Below, piece by piece: positions 45,670 to 56,231 of a stretch of 64,000 nt of DNA. Position 1 is the first letter of the stretch. Each line of letters opens with the position of its first letter. The stretch comes from Medicago truncatula (taxonomy: Eukaryota > Streptophyta > Magnoliopsida > Fabales > Fabaceae). The position numbers were made by a program, and so were the translations under genes. Below the pieces are notes generated by a model that did no database searches, was not told the DNA's origin, and worked only from the letters and a program-made list of their open reading frames with translations. The stretch lies in contig NC_053047.1 in the NCBI RefSeq assembly GCF_003473485.1, positions 13,418,001 to 13,482,000 on the forward strand, given 5' to 3'.

Positions 45670-46360
45670 TGGTGGGTTGCCTCCCACCAAACGCTTTCTT
45701 TTACGTCATTGAGTTTGACGCTTCAACCACTATTAGGGTGGCAAAAATGATAGAAAGAATATATGACCCTTCTTCTTCCTCTTGTTTGGCAGGAATTCCA
45801 CTTGGCATAAAGAATCAGATACTCACATGCATTCATTGTTAATCCTTTGGAATTTAAGTTATCACACCTTAGAAAAGGACATGCATCCATTTTCACATGA
45901 ATGATTTCTTTAACTGTCGTTGGTTTAGACTTTGGGAAAAAATCAACATTCCTCACTCGGTCTCCATCTGAACCAACTTTTTTTTAGACTCGTATGATTT
46001 CTCAACAAGATCACTACAATAAGCATCAAACTTCTCAAATGAAACTTGATTTGACATCAAGAAATCATCTAAAATATTTTGAAGTTGTTATTGTAATTGA
46101 TGTTGATCACCTATTTCTTCCCTTCACAATCACTACCTGATTGATTTGCCTCATAATGATCACATATCGCATTTAATATTGAAATTTTATCGTCCCAATG
46201 CGGTATCTTGCGAGATAACAAATATTTTTCATACAACACCGTAGCAATATCTTCTGTGTCATAAAGGCAGAACCTGTCTATCATAGCTGCAAAACTTGGA
46301 TAAACTTTTTGGTAGCAAAGAACAATGAGATACACATGAAGAGCATAAATCATAATATTT
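45670..46360 (-). pseudogene. Retroelement internal-region remnant, unit II
   Basis: Homologous to 4880-5560 and to the open frame at 8329-9006. Small deletions and stops break the frame. Confidence 0.5.
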
Positions 46361-46441
46361 TTTTTTTAATATATAAACAAAAATATAAATGACAGAAATC
46401 CTAAATTATAGCGCAACTGCCTTGTTCAAATAATTCAAAAG

Positions 46442-46459
46442 TCCCCGGCAGCGGCGCCA
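46442..46459 (-). other. tRNA-Asp primer-binding site
   Basis: TCCCCGGCAGCGGCGCCA equals the 3' end of plant tRNA-Asp with one difference. It lies six bases left of the LTR start at 46466, so on the minus strand the primer site follows the 5' LTR. This fixes orientation and points to an Athila/Tat-type Ty3-gypsy element. Confidence 0.75.
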
Positions 46460-46465
46460 TAAACT

Positions 46466-47729
46466 TGATAGAAATTTAGCAAGTGTACTAAAAACCATCG
46501 AAGTAATGCAATTAAATTTGTTTCCACGAGGACCGTGTTAATCTCAAGTAAACAATAGCGTTATGAAATAGGATGTTTAATGTTTATTTTAGTGCCCGAG
46601 GTAGTAGGTTTGTTTTGCATAACAAGTAAATAGCAGAAAATAAAGTTGTTTATAAAATATAGAGAGAGATGAGAGTAGGTCTTTTGAATCCTCTAAGTTC
46701 CCCTAATTGGTACACTGCACCTATTTCTCATGAATATTTCTCTAGTTTTACGATGATTAACTAAAATAGCCCTAATCAATCCCTTGACTTAGGACCCTCT
46801 TCTCAGATTATAGTCCCTAACTCCTTAAGTGATCTAATATTCTTAGAAGATTTGAAGAACATTAACCTAATATCACAAATAAACGATTATCCATTCCTAG
46901 ACTAACGATGTTTATTTGAACAATTCAATTAGGTCTAAGTTGAAAGTTATGATCAGTAGTCATTCATTCTTACGAAATCATGTTTATATTTGATCAAGAT
47001 ATAAAAAGCATTAAGAAATATTGAATTGAATAAAACTAGATTGATATTCACAATAATAGAGCTTCACAACAACATGGTTCAATTAGGGTTACATCAGAAT
47101 CATCTCAGACCTATCCTCTAAGAGATTTAGCTACACATGGTAACTAAGAAACAAGATATAAAAGATAAAAAGATACCCTAGAAAATCAAAGAGAAGATAG
47201 ATTCTCTCCGGAAGCTCCAAAGTAGCTTTCCTCTTGAACTACTTTAGTTTTGAACTAGAAATTCTGAATGAAGAAGGCTGATATTTATAGTGAAAGTTTC
47301 TACCTAGGTTTAGGCTAAAAGTGCGGGATTTACCCAAAAATAATAACAGGAAAGGACCAATGTGCCCTGAGTTTTCAGATGTGCTAGGCACATTGGTCAT
47401 GTGCTAGGCACAATGTTCATGTGTTTGGAACATTGTTCATGTGCTAGACACATTGGTCATGTGCTAGGCGCATAAGGTCTTTCCCGGGCCCAAATTCTCC
47501 GATTTTCCGTTATTTTAGGTCTTCATCTTCAAATAACTTTCCTCAGGAATAGGGAACATAATTCCTCCCTATTGTAAGTCTTCTGAGGCCTCTTGAATCT
47601 TCATTCTTTTCTTCCTAAGGTCTTGACAATTCTTCAGTTTTTCATGCTTTTCTTGTTGTTTAAGCTTGCTTGTGAACTCCAAATATCATGAATTTACATT
47701 AAAAATTACGTAATGACAATATGTCATCA
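46466..47729 (-). mobile_element. 5' LTR of the Athila/Tat-like relic, unit II
   Basis: Starts TGATAGAAATTTAGC, ends ATGTCATCA, and carries a TATA-like CTATAAATAT at 47281-47290 on the minus strand. It is the uninterrupted form of the unit I LTR that begins at 5659 and ends at 17468. Confidence 0.75.
47380..47474 (-). repeat. GTGCTAGGCACATTGGTCAT tandem array
   Basis: Four to five 20 bp units, each containing the near-palindrome TGTGCTAGGCACA, lie upstream of the TATA-like box on the minus strand. In unit I the same array is split by the SIRE-like LTR; its CTAGG target lies within a repeat unit. Confidence 0.7.
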
Positions 47730-48774
47730 AAGTCCTCAAGGAGAGGAGTAAAATTTTAGACTTATGTTTCCATGTAAATTGTAATCTTGTGTGAATATAG
47801 TGGAAATATCTGTCAAGTGTGGAGAAACAAGACATAATTCTGATTTTGGGGTGAACGAGGATAAATATATGTGTCTATCTTTTCTCCGTTTATCTTTTGC
47901 ATCATGTGATATGTTTTTCAAAGATTGTGGATTAATGGTATGTTTGGTATCTTATTTTTTACATGCCTTCGATTGTTCTATGAATGTAAACTCATTCAAG
48001 TATTTAAGAGGTTACACCCACACCTATGGTGGGTAAACATACGACGATTATAATTTTATTTTTTTAAATTGTCATCGGTTGATCATTGCAATAAAATACC
48101 ACTAGAAATTTATATTATTGTTTAAAGACTTGATAATTATGGTGCACTAGGTATTATTTTTTTTAGGAAGGTGCACTAGGTAATTTTAGTGAATGCTTTT
48201 TCTATTCATATTTTCTTTAAACTAATATAGTTAACTTATCTGCTAATTTGAGTTAAATTGTTAAACTTTTAGGATTTAAACAAGAACGTTAACGTTGTTC
48301 TTGGATCTAGATCTTAGATTAGGGTGGTGAAATTTACATTCTCTCACAAATTTAACATCTAATATCATAATCAAGTTTGACATATGAGCATACATCGAAT
48401 CTCATAGATTCCAAGATCATAAAGCTAAAATTTGTTTAAGATGACAAAAATTTTGTCATATTTTCTTTGTTTAAATTAAAGTGTTTTTAATGCGATAAAG
48501 CGAAAGACAAACTCTCATTCGAGAGTTAGTTTTTCTTTAAGTTTATTAAGTAGAGCATGTATTGGTTTTGATGATTTATTATAATTTTTTTTATTAAATC
48601 TTTATATAATACCTATGTCCCTATTTATAAGATTGTTTCACAAAAATATTCATAATTAATTGTAGAGAATTAAAAACCAACTATTTATCTCTCATAATAA
48701 TTAAAGAATAATCTTTAAAAGAGATTGCACGTTGTTGGCAAATTTAATGTAAAAATATATTTTTTTTTAAATAA
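47730..48774. other. Shared spacer, unit II
   Basis: Matches 17469-18180 plus 19440-19814 of unit I without the solo LTR. It is noncoding. Confidence 0.5.
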
Positions 48775-49935
48775 TTTTTTTATCCAACCCTAATGCCAAA
48801 AAAATGAAACATTTGACCCCCTTTCAAAATTATATACCAAAATGACTCACTTTGGGAATTTTTGTTGTTTTGTCCTTTTCCCCATTACCGCCGTTTCATT
48901 TGGCGGTAATGGGCTGCTTTTTCTGCGCCCGTCAGAGCCCATCACTTCATGTCTTTTTTTTTTAATTTTTTTTTATTCATTACCGCCATTTGGTTTGGCT
49001 GTAATGCTTTTTTATTCACCCTCTGACTTTGAACAAAGCTTAACCCTTCCACCAACTACAACTACAACTAAATTTACCAATCACCACCACAACCCACAAA
49101 CCAATTCTTACAAAACTCTCAAATTCCATATCCAACCGACTCTGAACATAGTCATCATGGAGAAAGCTCCCAAATATCAAACTATTCATTTGATGACTTT
49201 TATCCAACCTAAAACACCCCACAAATCAGTATCCCAAACCAACCACAATACTCTTCTTTCAAACAATGTACACTATTCCCAAACAAAGTTCGTACCCCAA
49301 TGGCCACATACCAGTACCATAGAAAATCTAGCTGCAGGGTTTAACGAAGATGATTTCGTTAATGAAATTTGAACGAACTCTGTTCCACAAGTGCAAAATG
49401 AAGTCACTATGGAAAATAATGATGTTGAAATTCAAAATGTGGTGGCGGAAGAGGAACAACCAGAGGTAGAGGAAGAGCAAGACCAACGACCCATACGAAG
49501 AAAAAAAGATAAATTATGTGCTATAGGAAGTCATAATTTAAATTTAGGTTGGCGTAAATGGATACCATGGAAAAAATAGTTTTTATTTTTATTTCTAAGA
49601 CTTATGAATAATATAATTAGTGTATTTAAATTAAAAATTTAATATTTATTACAATTAATATTTAATTTAAAATACATATATTGTGTCCAAAAAAAAATGA
49701 AAAAAAAAAATCCATTACGGCCAAAAATCAAATGGCTGTAATGAATAAAAAAATAAAATAATAAAAAGACATGAAGTGATGGGCTCTGACGCACGCAGAA
49801 AAAGCAGCCCATTACCGCCAAATAAAACGGCGGTAATGGGAAAAACAAAAAAAACTTTCCCAAAGTAGGTGATTTTTGTATATAATTTTAAAAGGGGTCA
49901 AATGTTTCATTTTCTTTTTTGGAATTAGGGTCAGA
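48775..49935. mobile_element. MULE-like element with long inverted ends, unit II copy
   Basis: Counterpart of 19815-20950, with the same inverted CCGCCGTTTCATTTGGCGG hairpins at about 48888-48911 and 49811-49838. The interior ORF at 48842-49372 is open slightly longer than in unit I and includes MEKAPKYQTIHLMTFIQP; an acidic segment with RRKKDKLC follows at 49391-49579. These are probably fragments of one transposon-borne protein. Confidence 0.6.
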
Positions 49936-50876
49936 AAAAAAAATATTTAATTCTTGTGATTTTATCAAAAAGGCCTAATATATAGGGCAAAGATAATAAA
50001 ATGTATTGTTTTTGATGATTTATTAAATTAATCCTAAAAAAAAGATTTATAGACAAAACAATATTATATAACCCTTTTTTTTCCTTTATTAGATAGCTTC
50101 ATCGAGTGTGCTTGTGAGCTTAGCTCAGTTTGTAAGGTCGATGTATAATCTATGCAAGGTCCGGATTCAAACTCGACCATCAAAAAAAGAAAAAATAACT
50201 TCATCGAGTAGTACCCTCAACAACTTTAATTTAATTATTATTCTTTTAATTCTTGTGATTTTATCAAAAAGGTCTAATATATAGGAACAAAGATAATAAC
50301 ATGTATTGCTTTTGATGATTTATTAAATTAATCCTAAAAATTGATTTATAGATAAAACAATAATATATAACCCTTATTTTTCCTTCATTAGATAGCTTCA
50401 TCGAGTGTTCTTGCAGGGCCGGATTTGAATAGGGCATCGTGTGGCAAGTGCCACACCAATTTTTTTTATTTTTTTATTAGTATACTTTATAGTTTTCATA
50501 TAATAATACAAACATCTTTTATTTTTATACATGTGTTTATATTTTTATTCATATATTAATATAGGAATCTATTATTTTTAATATATACATGTGTCCGTAT
50601 TTTTACTCGTATATTAGAAGGAGATCATTTCTTTTAATTTTTACATGTGTATATACTTTAACTTATAAGGGATTGATTTTATTTTTAATTAATACACATG
50701 TCTATAATTTTACTCGTATTTAATACATAAATAATGTTTTGTACAATTTGTTCATCTGTTATATTTTCATTCATATATCAATTCAGAGATTTTTATTTTT
50801 ATTTTTAATTGCTACGCAATTGCGACTTGCTTCCAAGAAAAAAAAGAGCAACACGTTTAACATACGTATGCATGGG
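49936..50876. other. Shared spacer with SINE-like head, unit II
   Basis: Matches 20951-21893. A tRNA-like head, GTGAGCTTAGCTCAGTTTG, is near 50116. Confidence 0.5.
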
Positions 50877-50894
50877 TATTCTGCTAGAGCATTT
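50877..50894. repeat. LINE II target-site duplication, left
   Basis: TATTCTGCTAGAGCATTT is identical to 55753-55770. Unit I at about 22292-22309 has the single unoccupied copy with one substitution. Confidence 0.93.
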
Positions 50895-50987
50895 TTTTTT
50901 TTTTGGTTACAATGCTAAACAAAAACAAAAAGAAACAGAAAAACAGACAGAAAATAAAACAGAACTAGCGCCTTAGGAAAAGCGTCC

Positions 50988-53900
50988 CTACTTCATCCGC
51001 TTGTAGAAAAGGGAGAAGGTCTCTGGAGGGCTGTTGTGAATTGTAAAAGCCTCATTATTCGAAGCTCCAAGCTTGGCCAAGCAATCGGCACACTGATTAC
51101 CTTCGCGTAAAGAGTGGTGAAGGGAGTAGTTTCTCGGATTGAGGAGATCTTTGATATTCTGAATAAGTACAGCGTAAACATGGAACTGATTTAACTCTTC
51201 CTTGACCAGATTGACAGTGAGAAGGGAATTCGAATAGCAAGCCACTTCATCATAATTTAAGCCAATAGCTAAGGTGATGTCGTGATAGAGTGCTGAGAGC
51301 TCTGCGAAAAGAATATCTTGAGAGTGATTAATATCTCCCGAGAAAGCCGAGATGAAGCCTCCAGTGTTGTTCCGGATAACACCGCCGTAACCTGTTCTGA
51401 TAGGATCGCCACTGCAGCTGCCATCTACGTTTAGGATTATGCATTGGAAGTTGTTGTTATTCCATCGAATGAACCTGTCCAACGTAGGTGCAGAAGGCGT
51501 GCTGTTGTAGGCTGTATTAATGGATACCTTCAGACTGTCAATGTTGCTGCAGAGCTGGGGTAATGGTAGAGTTTCATTACCTAGACACATGAGATTGCGT
51601 TGTCTCCAAATCCACCATAGGCCGGATAGAAATAAGGTTGAACAAGAAGAAGACGCACCGTCGTGTAACCATATGTGCACCGCATTGGTTGAGAAGAAAT
51701 TATGGTTGAAGAAGCCGATTTTTTCCCAGACAACCTTTGAAAAGCGACAGTCCCGCAAGCAATGAAACAAAGTTTCATCATTTTCACCGCATCTGGTGCA
51801 CAAAGGTGAAGTAACCATGTTTCTGTGATATAACAATTGTAATGTGGGTACAGCTTCGTGACACGCTAACCAAACCAAGAATTTGAATTTTTCCGGCACT
51901 TTCAATCTCCAAATCCAGCTCCAAGATTTACAGTTCAGAACTTCCGCTGATTGGCGTGAGATTAACTAACTATAACCACTGCTAGTTGAATAGGTTCCAT
52001 TTTTGTTTTGGGGCCAAATGAAAGCGTCTTCAATTGATGGGTTGAAGTTTAAACGGATGTTGTTAATAACTTCTGCTAGGTTAGGTGGGAGAATGGTGTA
52101 GATGGATTGTGTGTGGTTACCGTTGTTGGTGATAACATCTTGAACAGTGAGTTGAATATCATGTATATCAACATACGGAACATGAGAACCAAGAGTGCCA
52201 AGCGCGCTCCAATTGCTGTACCAAAAAGAGGTGCTGCCTGATCCTGCTCTCCAGACATATCCATTTTTGAGTACATTTTTAGCACGGATTATGGAAGACC
52301 AGTTGGGAGAGCTATTATGTTTAGCTGATGCATTGAAAAGGAAATCCGGACCACTAGAATAAATATTGGAAAGAAGATTCACCCAAAGTTTATCATTTTT
52401 TTGAACCAAATTCCAAACAAGTTTACCAAGAAAACTGGTATTTGCTTCCCTTGCTGCTCGAATTCCTAGACCCCCAAATTGTTTTGGAGCAGCAATTTTT
52501 TTCCAATTAACGAGGTGAACGCCCCTGTTATTGTTGCCTTTCCAAATAAAATTACGAGTGACTTGATTGATGTTGTCGCAAATGTTTTGTGGAAGCTAAT
52601 TAATCTGCATATAATATGTTGGGATGGAAGATAGTATAGATGAAGCGAGGGTCAATCTGCCTGCTTTGTTGAGGAGCTTACCTTTCCAAGAAGCCAACCT
52701 ATTCTGCATTTTTTCAATGATGAAAGAGAAATCACTTCTCTTTGGACGCCCCTTGAGTATAGGAAAACCTAGGTATTTATCCAAAGATGTGGTGCTACGG
52801 ATTCCGGAGATAGTAGTGAGCTTGTGGATCTTGGCTTGGGGGACTCCTTTAGAGAAAAAAGGACGAGACTTTGTTAAATTGATTTTTAAACCAGACGCGA
52901 TGCTGAATTCTTCAAACAATTCTGATACCACTTTAAATTGGGAGCTTTTTGCCTTGGTGAATAGAAGCACATCATCCGCAAATAAAAGATGAGATAAAAA
53001 CGGCCCGGTGTTGTTAATACGGATTGGCTCCCATCTCCTTTATGGAGAAACTTCCAATTAACATTATCAAAGTCTTTTTCAAGATCCAGTTTGAAAGCCA
53101 CATACCCTTTCTTCTTTTTGGTTTTCCTCATGAAGTGTACTATTTCCTGTAAAACAATCGAATTGTCAATGGTGCCCCTACCAGGTAGAAAACTACTTTG
53201 ATAGGGGCCAATGATAACATTAAGAATTGGTCTGAGGTTGTGAACCAAGACTTTAGTGATGAGTTTGTAAGCAATATTGCAGAGGCTAATGGTTTAAAGT
53301 CTTTAAAAGTGATGGGGGGTCGGTCTTGGGAATGAGGGAAATGAGAGTATCAGAGATGTTTGGATCAAAAGTACCAGTTTGGAAAGCAGATTGGACCATA
53401 TGAAAAATGTCATCTCCAATAATGTGCCAATATTGCTTAAAAAATATACATTGGAAGCCATCTGGTCCAGGAGCTTTGTAGGGTTTCATTGTATGGAGGG
53501 CGGCTAGAACCTCAATCTTGGTGACGGGCTTGGTGAGGGAAGAAGCGCCTAGTTCATCGACAGTTGGATGTGTGCCAATGTTAAAGGTGCGGTTATGATG
53601 AGGTTGGCTTTTAGTAAAAAAATCTTTGAAATATTTATGGGCTTCATCTTGGAGAGTGTCACAATCTGTGGACCAAAACCCATTTGGGAGTTGGAGGCTG
53701 TGGATTTTGTTTTTCTTTCTGCGGATAATGGTTTGGGTATGGTAGAAGGAAGTGTTTTTATCACCAAATTTAAACCACATATCTCTGGATTTTTGATACC
53801 AAAGCATCTCTTCTTGATAAAGAATGTGATTGTATTCTTGCTGAAGTTCTTTTTCTAAGAGAGTGTGTCTAAGAGAATCCATTCTTTCAAAATAGTTTTG

Positions 53901-54456
53901 AACCCCTTTCAGCCTGCTCTCCACATGTCTTTTTCTTTTAAAAATATTGCCAAAGATTTCATGGTTAAAAATGATAGAATTATCTTTGACAATATTTAAA
54001 GCTGAAATGGTATCATGGTTGGCAGAGTTCCAAGAGTCTCTTACCAGGCTCTCATAGTCTTTGTGATCAATCCAAGCGGCTTCAAAGCGAAACGGTCTGG
54101 GTCCTCTAACCAGTGGGAGGCCACCAAAACGGAGGAGAAGGGGATTGTGATCAGAGTGAAGCCTACAAAGAACTTCGACAAAAGCTTCAGGGAAGTGCAT
54201 GCGCCAATCTACATTTTCCATACCGCGATCAAGTTTTTTGGAAAGAATTCTAAGCCCATTGAAATTGCGATGCCAAGTATAGCGGGCTCCAGTTGTGGTG
54301 ATGTCAAGCAGGTTGCAATTATCCATAAGATTCGAGAACATTGCTGCTCTATTTTGGTGGAAGATGCCCCCTCTCTGCTCTATTTTGTCGAGCATTATTG
54401 TTTTGTGCCCCTCTGATATTCCAAGAGAGGATTGAAACATCTAGAAGTGCTTCCAT
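50988..54456 (-). pseudogene. LINE II ORF2: endonuclease, RT, zinc region, RNase H
   Basis: Starts at the ATG at 54456 with a typical endonuclease N-terminus (ILSWNIRGAQNNNAR). It then jumps to a late endonuclease part containing LHSDHNPLLL, so much of the endonuclease core is missing. RT begins with PYKAPGPDGF; the palm has FKLDLEKDFDNVNW followed too soon by LLFADDVLLF, so the segment that normally contains RQGDPLSPYLF is deleted. A zinc-binding RVT region (CTRCGENDETLFHCLRDC) and RNase H (NVDGSC, AELSAL) follow at 50988-51905. The expected central Asp of RNase H reads Asn (CYSNS). Several frameshifts are present. Confidence 0.87.
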
Positions 54457-54496
54457 AAAAATAATGAAGGAAGATAGGACACTGATTCAAGAGATA

Positions 54497-55715
54497 TTAG
54501 GTAATCATGTCCTCCTTAGTGTCGCTGGAGGCCTCATGTTTTCCTTCTGATGTTTCGTGAGCTTGCATAGATTGAAGATTGTCTTGGCTACCCATGGCTT
54601 CGTCTTCCAAATCTTGCACATCAAGTTCATAAGTGCCACTGCAATTTGCATGCTGCTTAGGAGTATTAATTTGTGGGGTAGGAGTTATGGGGTTGTTGTT
54701 AAGTGGGGGGGTAGCCGAGTCTGGTTGGCTCAAGTGGGGTGGGTCTATAGTTGTTTTCTTATGGTTTACTTGTGTGAGGTTAGTGACGTCAGGTATGACC
54801 TTATCAAGGACAGGTTTATGAAGGCTTTTGTGAAGGCTTTTAGTTGTCTGCTGTGTTGGTCTACTAAGAATGGCTTTAGGAGTGATACTTAGGTTTTGAA
54901 TGATTATGTCATCATTATCATTGTTATGCCTGCGCCGTTTTAGGTCAGTTGAGTTTTTTGTATTTTGTGGGATCACATGGAGGCTAGGCCTTGAGGGGTA
55001 GCTGTTCGGTTTCGATTGGTGGGCCGTGTTAGTCAGGACAGAGAATTTGTTGGCTTTGTTTTGGCTATCGTTTTTAGAATGGGTTGACTGTTGGATGTTG
55101 GCTGGTTTTTTCCTCCTAGAAACTAGGAGCCAATCCCCATGTAGCTCTTGTGTCCCTTCATTAATAGTAATAACGCCTCCATTAAGAATTGATTCATCCT
55201 CGTTAATGGCATTTATTTCATTTCCGTTACTGTTTTGCGACATTGAATTGTTGGAAATGGTGGCTGGCTCACGCTGAGAATGGTGGCTGTTTTCTTGTTG
55301 GGTGGCGGCGGTTGGGTGGTGGTGAGGGTTGGATGTGGCAGTTTTGGTTGGCTTGACGCTGCAGCTTCTTCCCAGATGACCGTAGCAACCACAATTAGTA
55401 CAGATTAAGTGTAATCCTTTCATACTGAATCTTATACCAATGTCCGTTAATCCAAATTTTTCCCACTACTGGCACTGTAAGATCCACTTCTACACAAACA
55501 CGGGCGAATTTTCCTCTTTCAACTTTTAGTGTATTAGTGTATACCTTTATCGGGCGGCCAATAGCAGAGGCCATTGCCAGTAAGAAGCTTTCATCATAAT
55601 AGACTAAATTTAGGCCAGGAAAACGTACCCAAACAACTGTCCGTTCAACTTTGGCTTTTGGTGATGCAAATTCTGGTGACCAGTGAGTGACAGCCAAACA
55701 ATGGTCGAAAATCAT
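54497..55715 (-). pseudogene. LINE II ORF1: DUF4283 and zinc knuckle protein
   Basis: The upstream part (55395-55715) resembles the DUF4283 domain of plant LINE gag-like proteins (VERTVVWVRFPGLNLVYYDE). It is followed in another frame at 54497-55423 by a CCHC zinc knuckle, CTNCGCYGHLGRSC, and a long Asn/Thr/Pro-rich tail. One frameshift near 55400-55420 separates them. It begins close to the LINE's 5' end. Confidence 0.75.
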
Positions 55716-55752
55716 CCAAGGTCCTCCGGTTATGACTTTCTCCTTATCTCCT

Positions 55753-55770
55753 TATTCTGCTAGAGCATTT
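55753..55770. repeat. LINE II target-site duplication, right
   Basis: Identical to 50877-50894. Sequence after it continues the unit I order (GATTGATCTCTTGTA). Confidence 0.93.
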
Positions 55771-55924
55771 GATTGATCTCTTGTAACGTCTTTATTAAAT
55801 TTAATATTATTTAATTATTTTTTAAAAAAAAATTTGCCCCACTGATATTGTTGTGAGTCCAGATCCGCTCCTCAACACAGAAAAAGTAGCTTCATCAAGT
55901 AGTACCCTCAACAACCTTAATATA

Positions 55925-56231
55925 ATTATTATTTTTTAACAGTATCGGTAGTTAAATTCCATCTCTTTCTTGCCGAGTACCCGCACTCGTTAGTTAGGCT
56001 TGTTTGTAGTAGTACTTGTAATCATTGATGTATTTATTTTCCTTTTAAATAATCAAACAGCCGTAAATAAACGCGGTCCAATCTTTCCCAATAAAACCAA
56101 TCATTATTATAACTCTTTTTTCCAAATACACCTCTCTTCCTTCTTTGCTTTATCACTTTTTCGTTTCTATTCAATCCACTGCCTAATTTTGAGTCTTAAA
56201 ATCATTTATTCTAAAAAAATTCTCTTTGAAA
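55925..56231 (+). promoter_or_regulatory. Shared 5' region of ROH1-like E, shortened
   Basis: Homologous to 22480-22806, but a block present in B and C (GGCATGGCCCTCTTTGAGAT and following) is missing and replaced by a short AGTATCGGTAG. The AACGCGGTCCAATC and AAAACCAATCA motifs remain. Confidence 0.45.

Larger units (their letters stand above)
50895..55752 (-). mobile_element. LINE II, near full length
   Basis: A minus-strand LINE of 4.86 kb with a poly-A end (poly-T from 50893), perfect 18 bp target duplication and both ORF regions. It is absent from unit I, so it inserted after the segmental duplication. Internal deletions in the endonuclease and RT, plus frameshifts, make it inactive. Confidence 0.9.
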
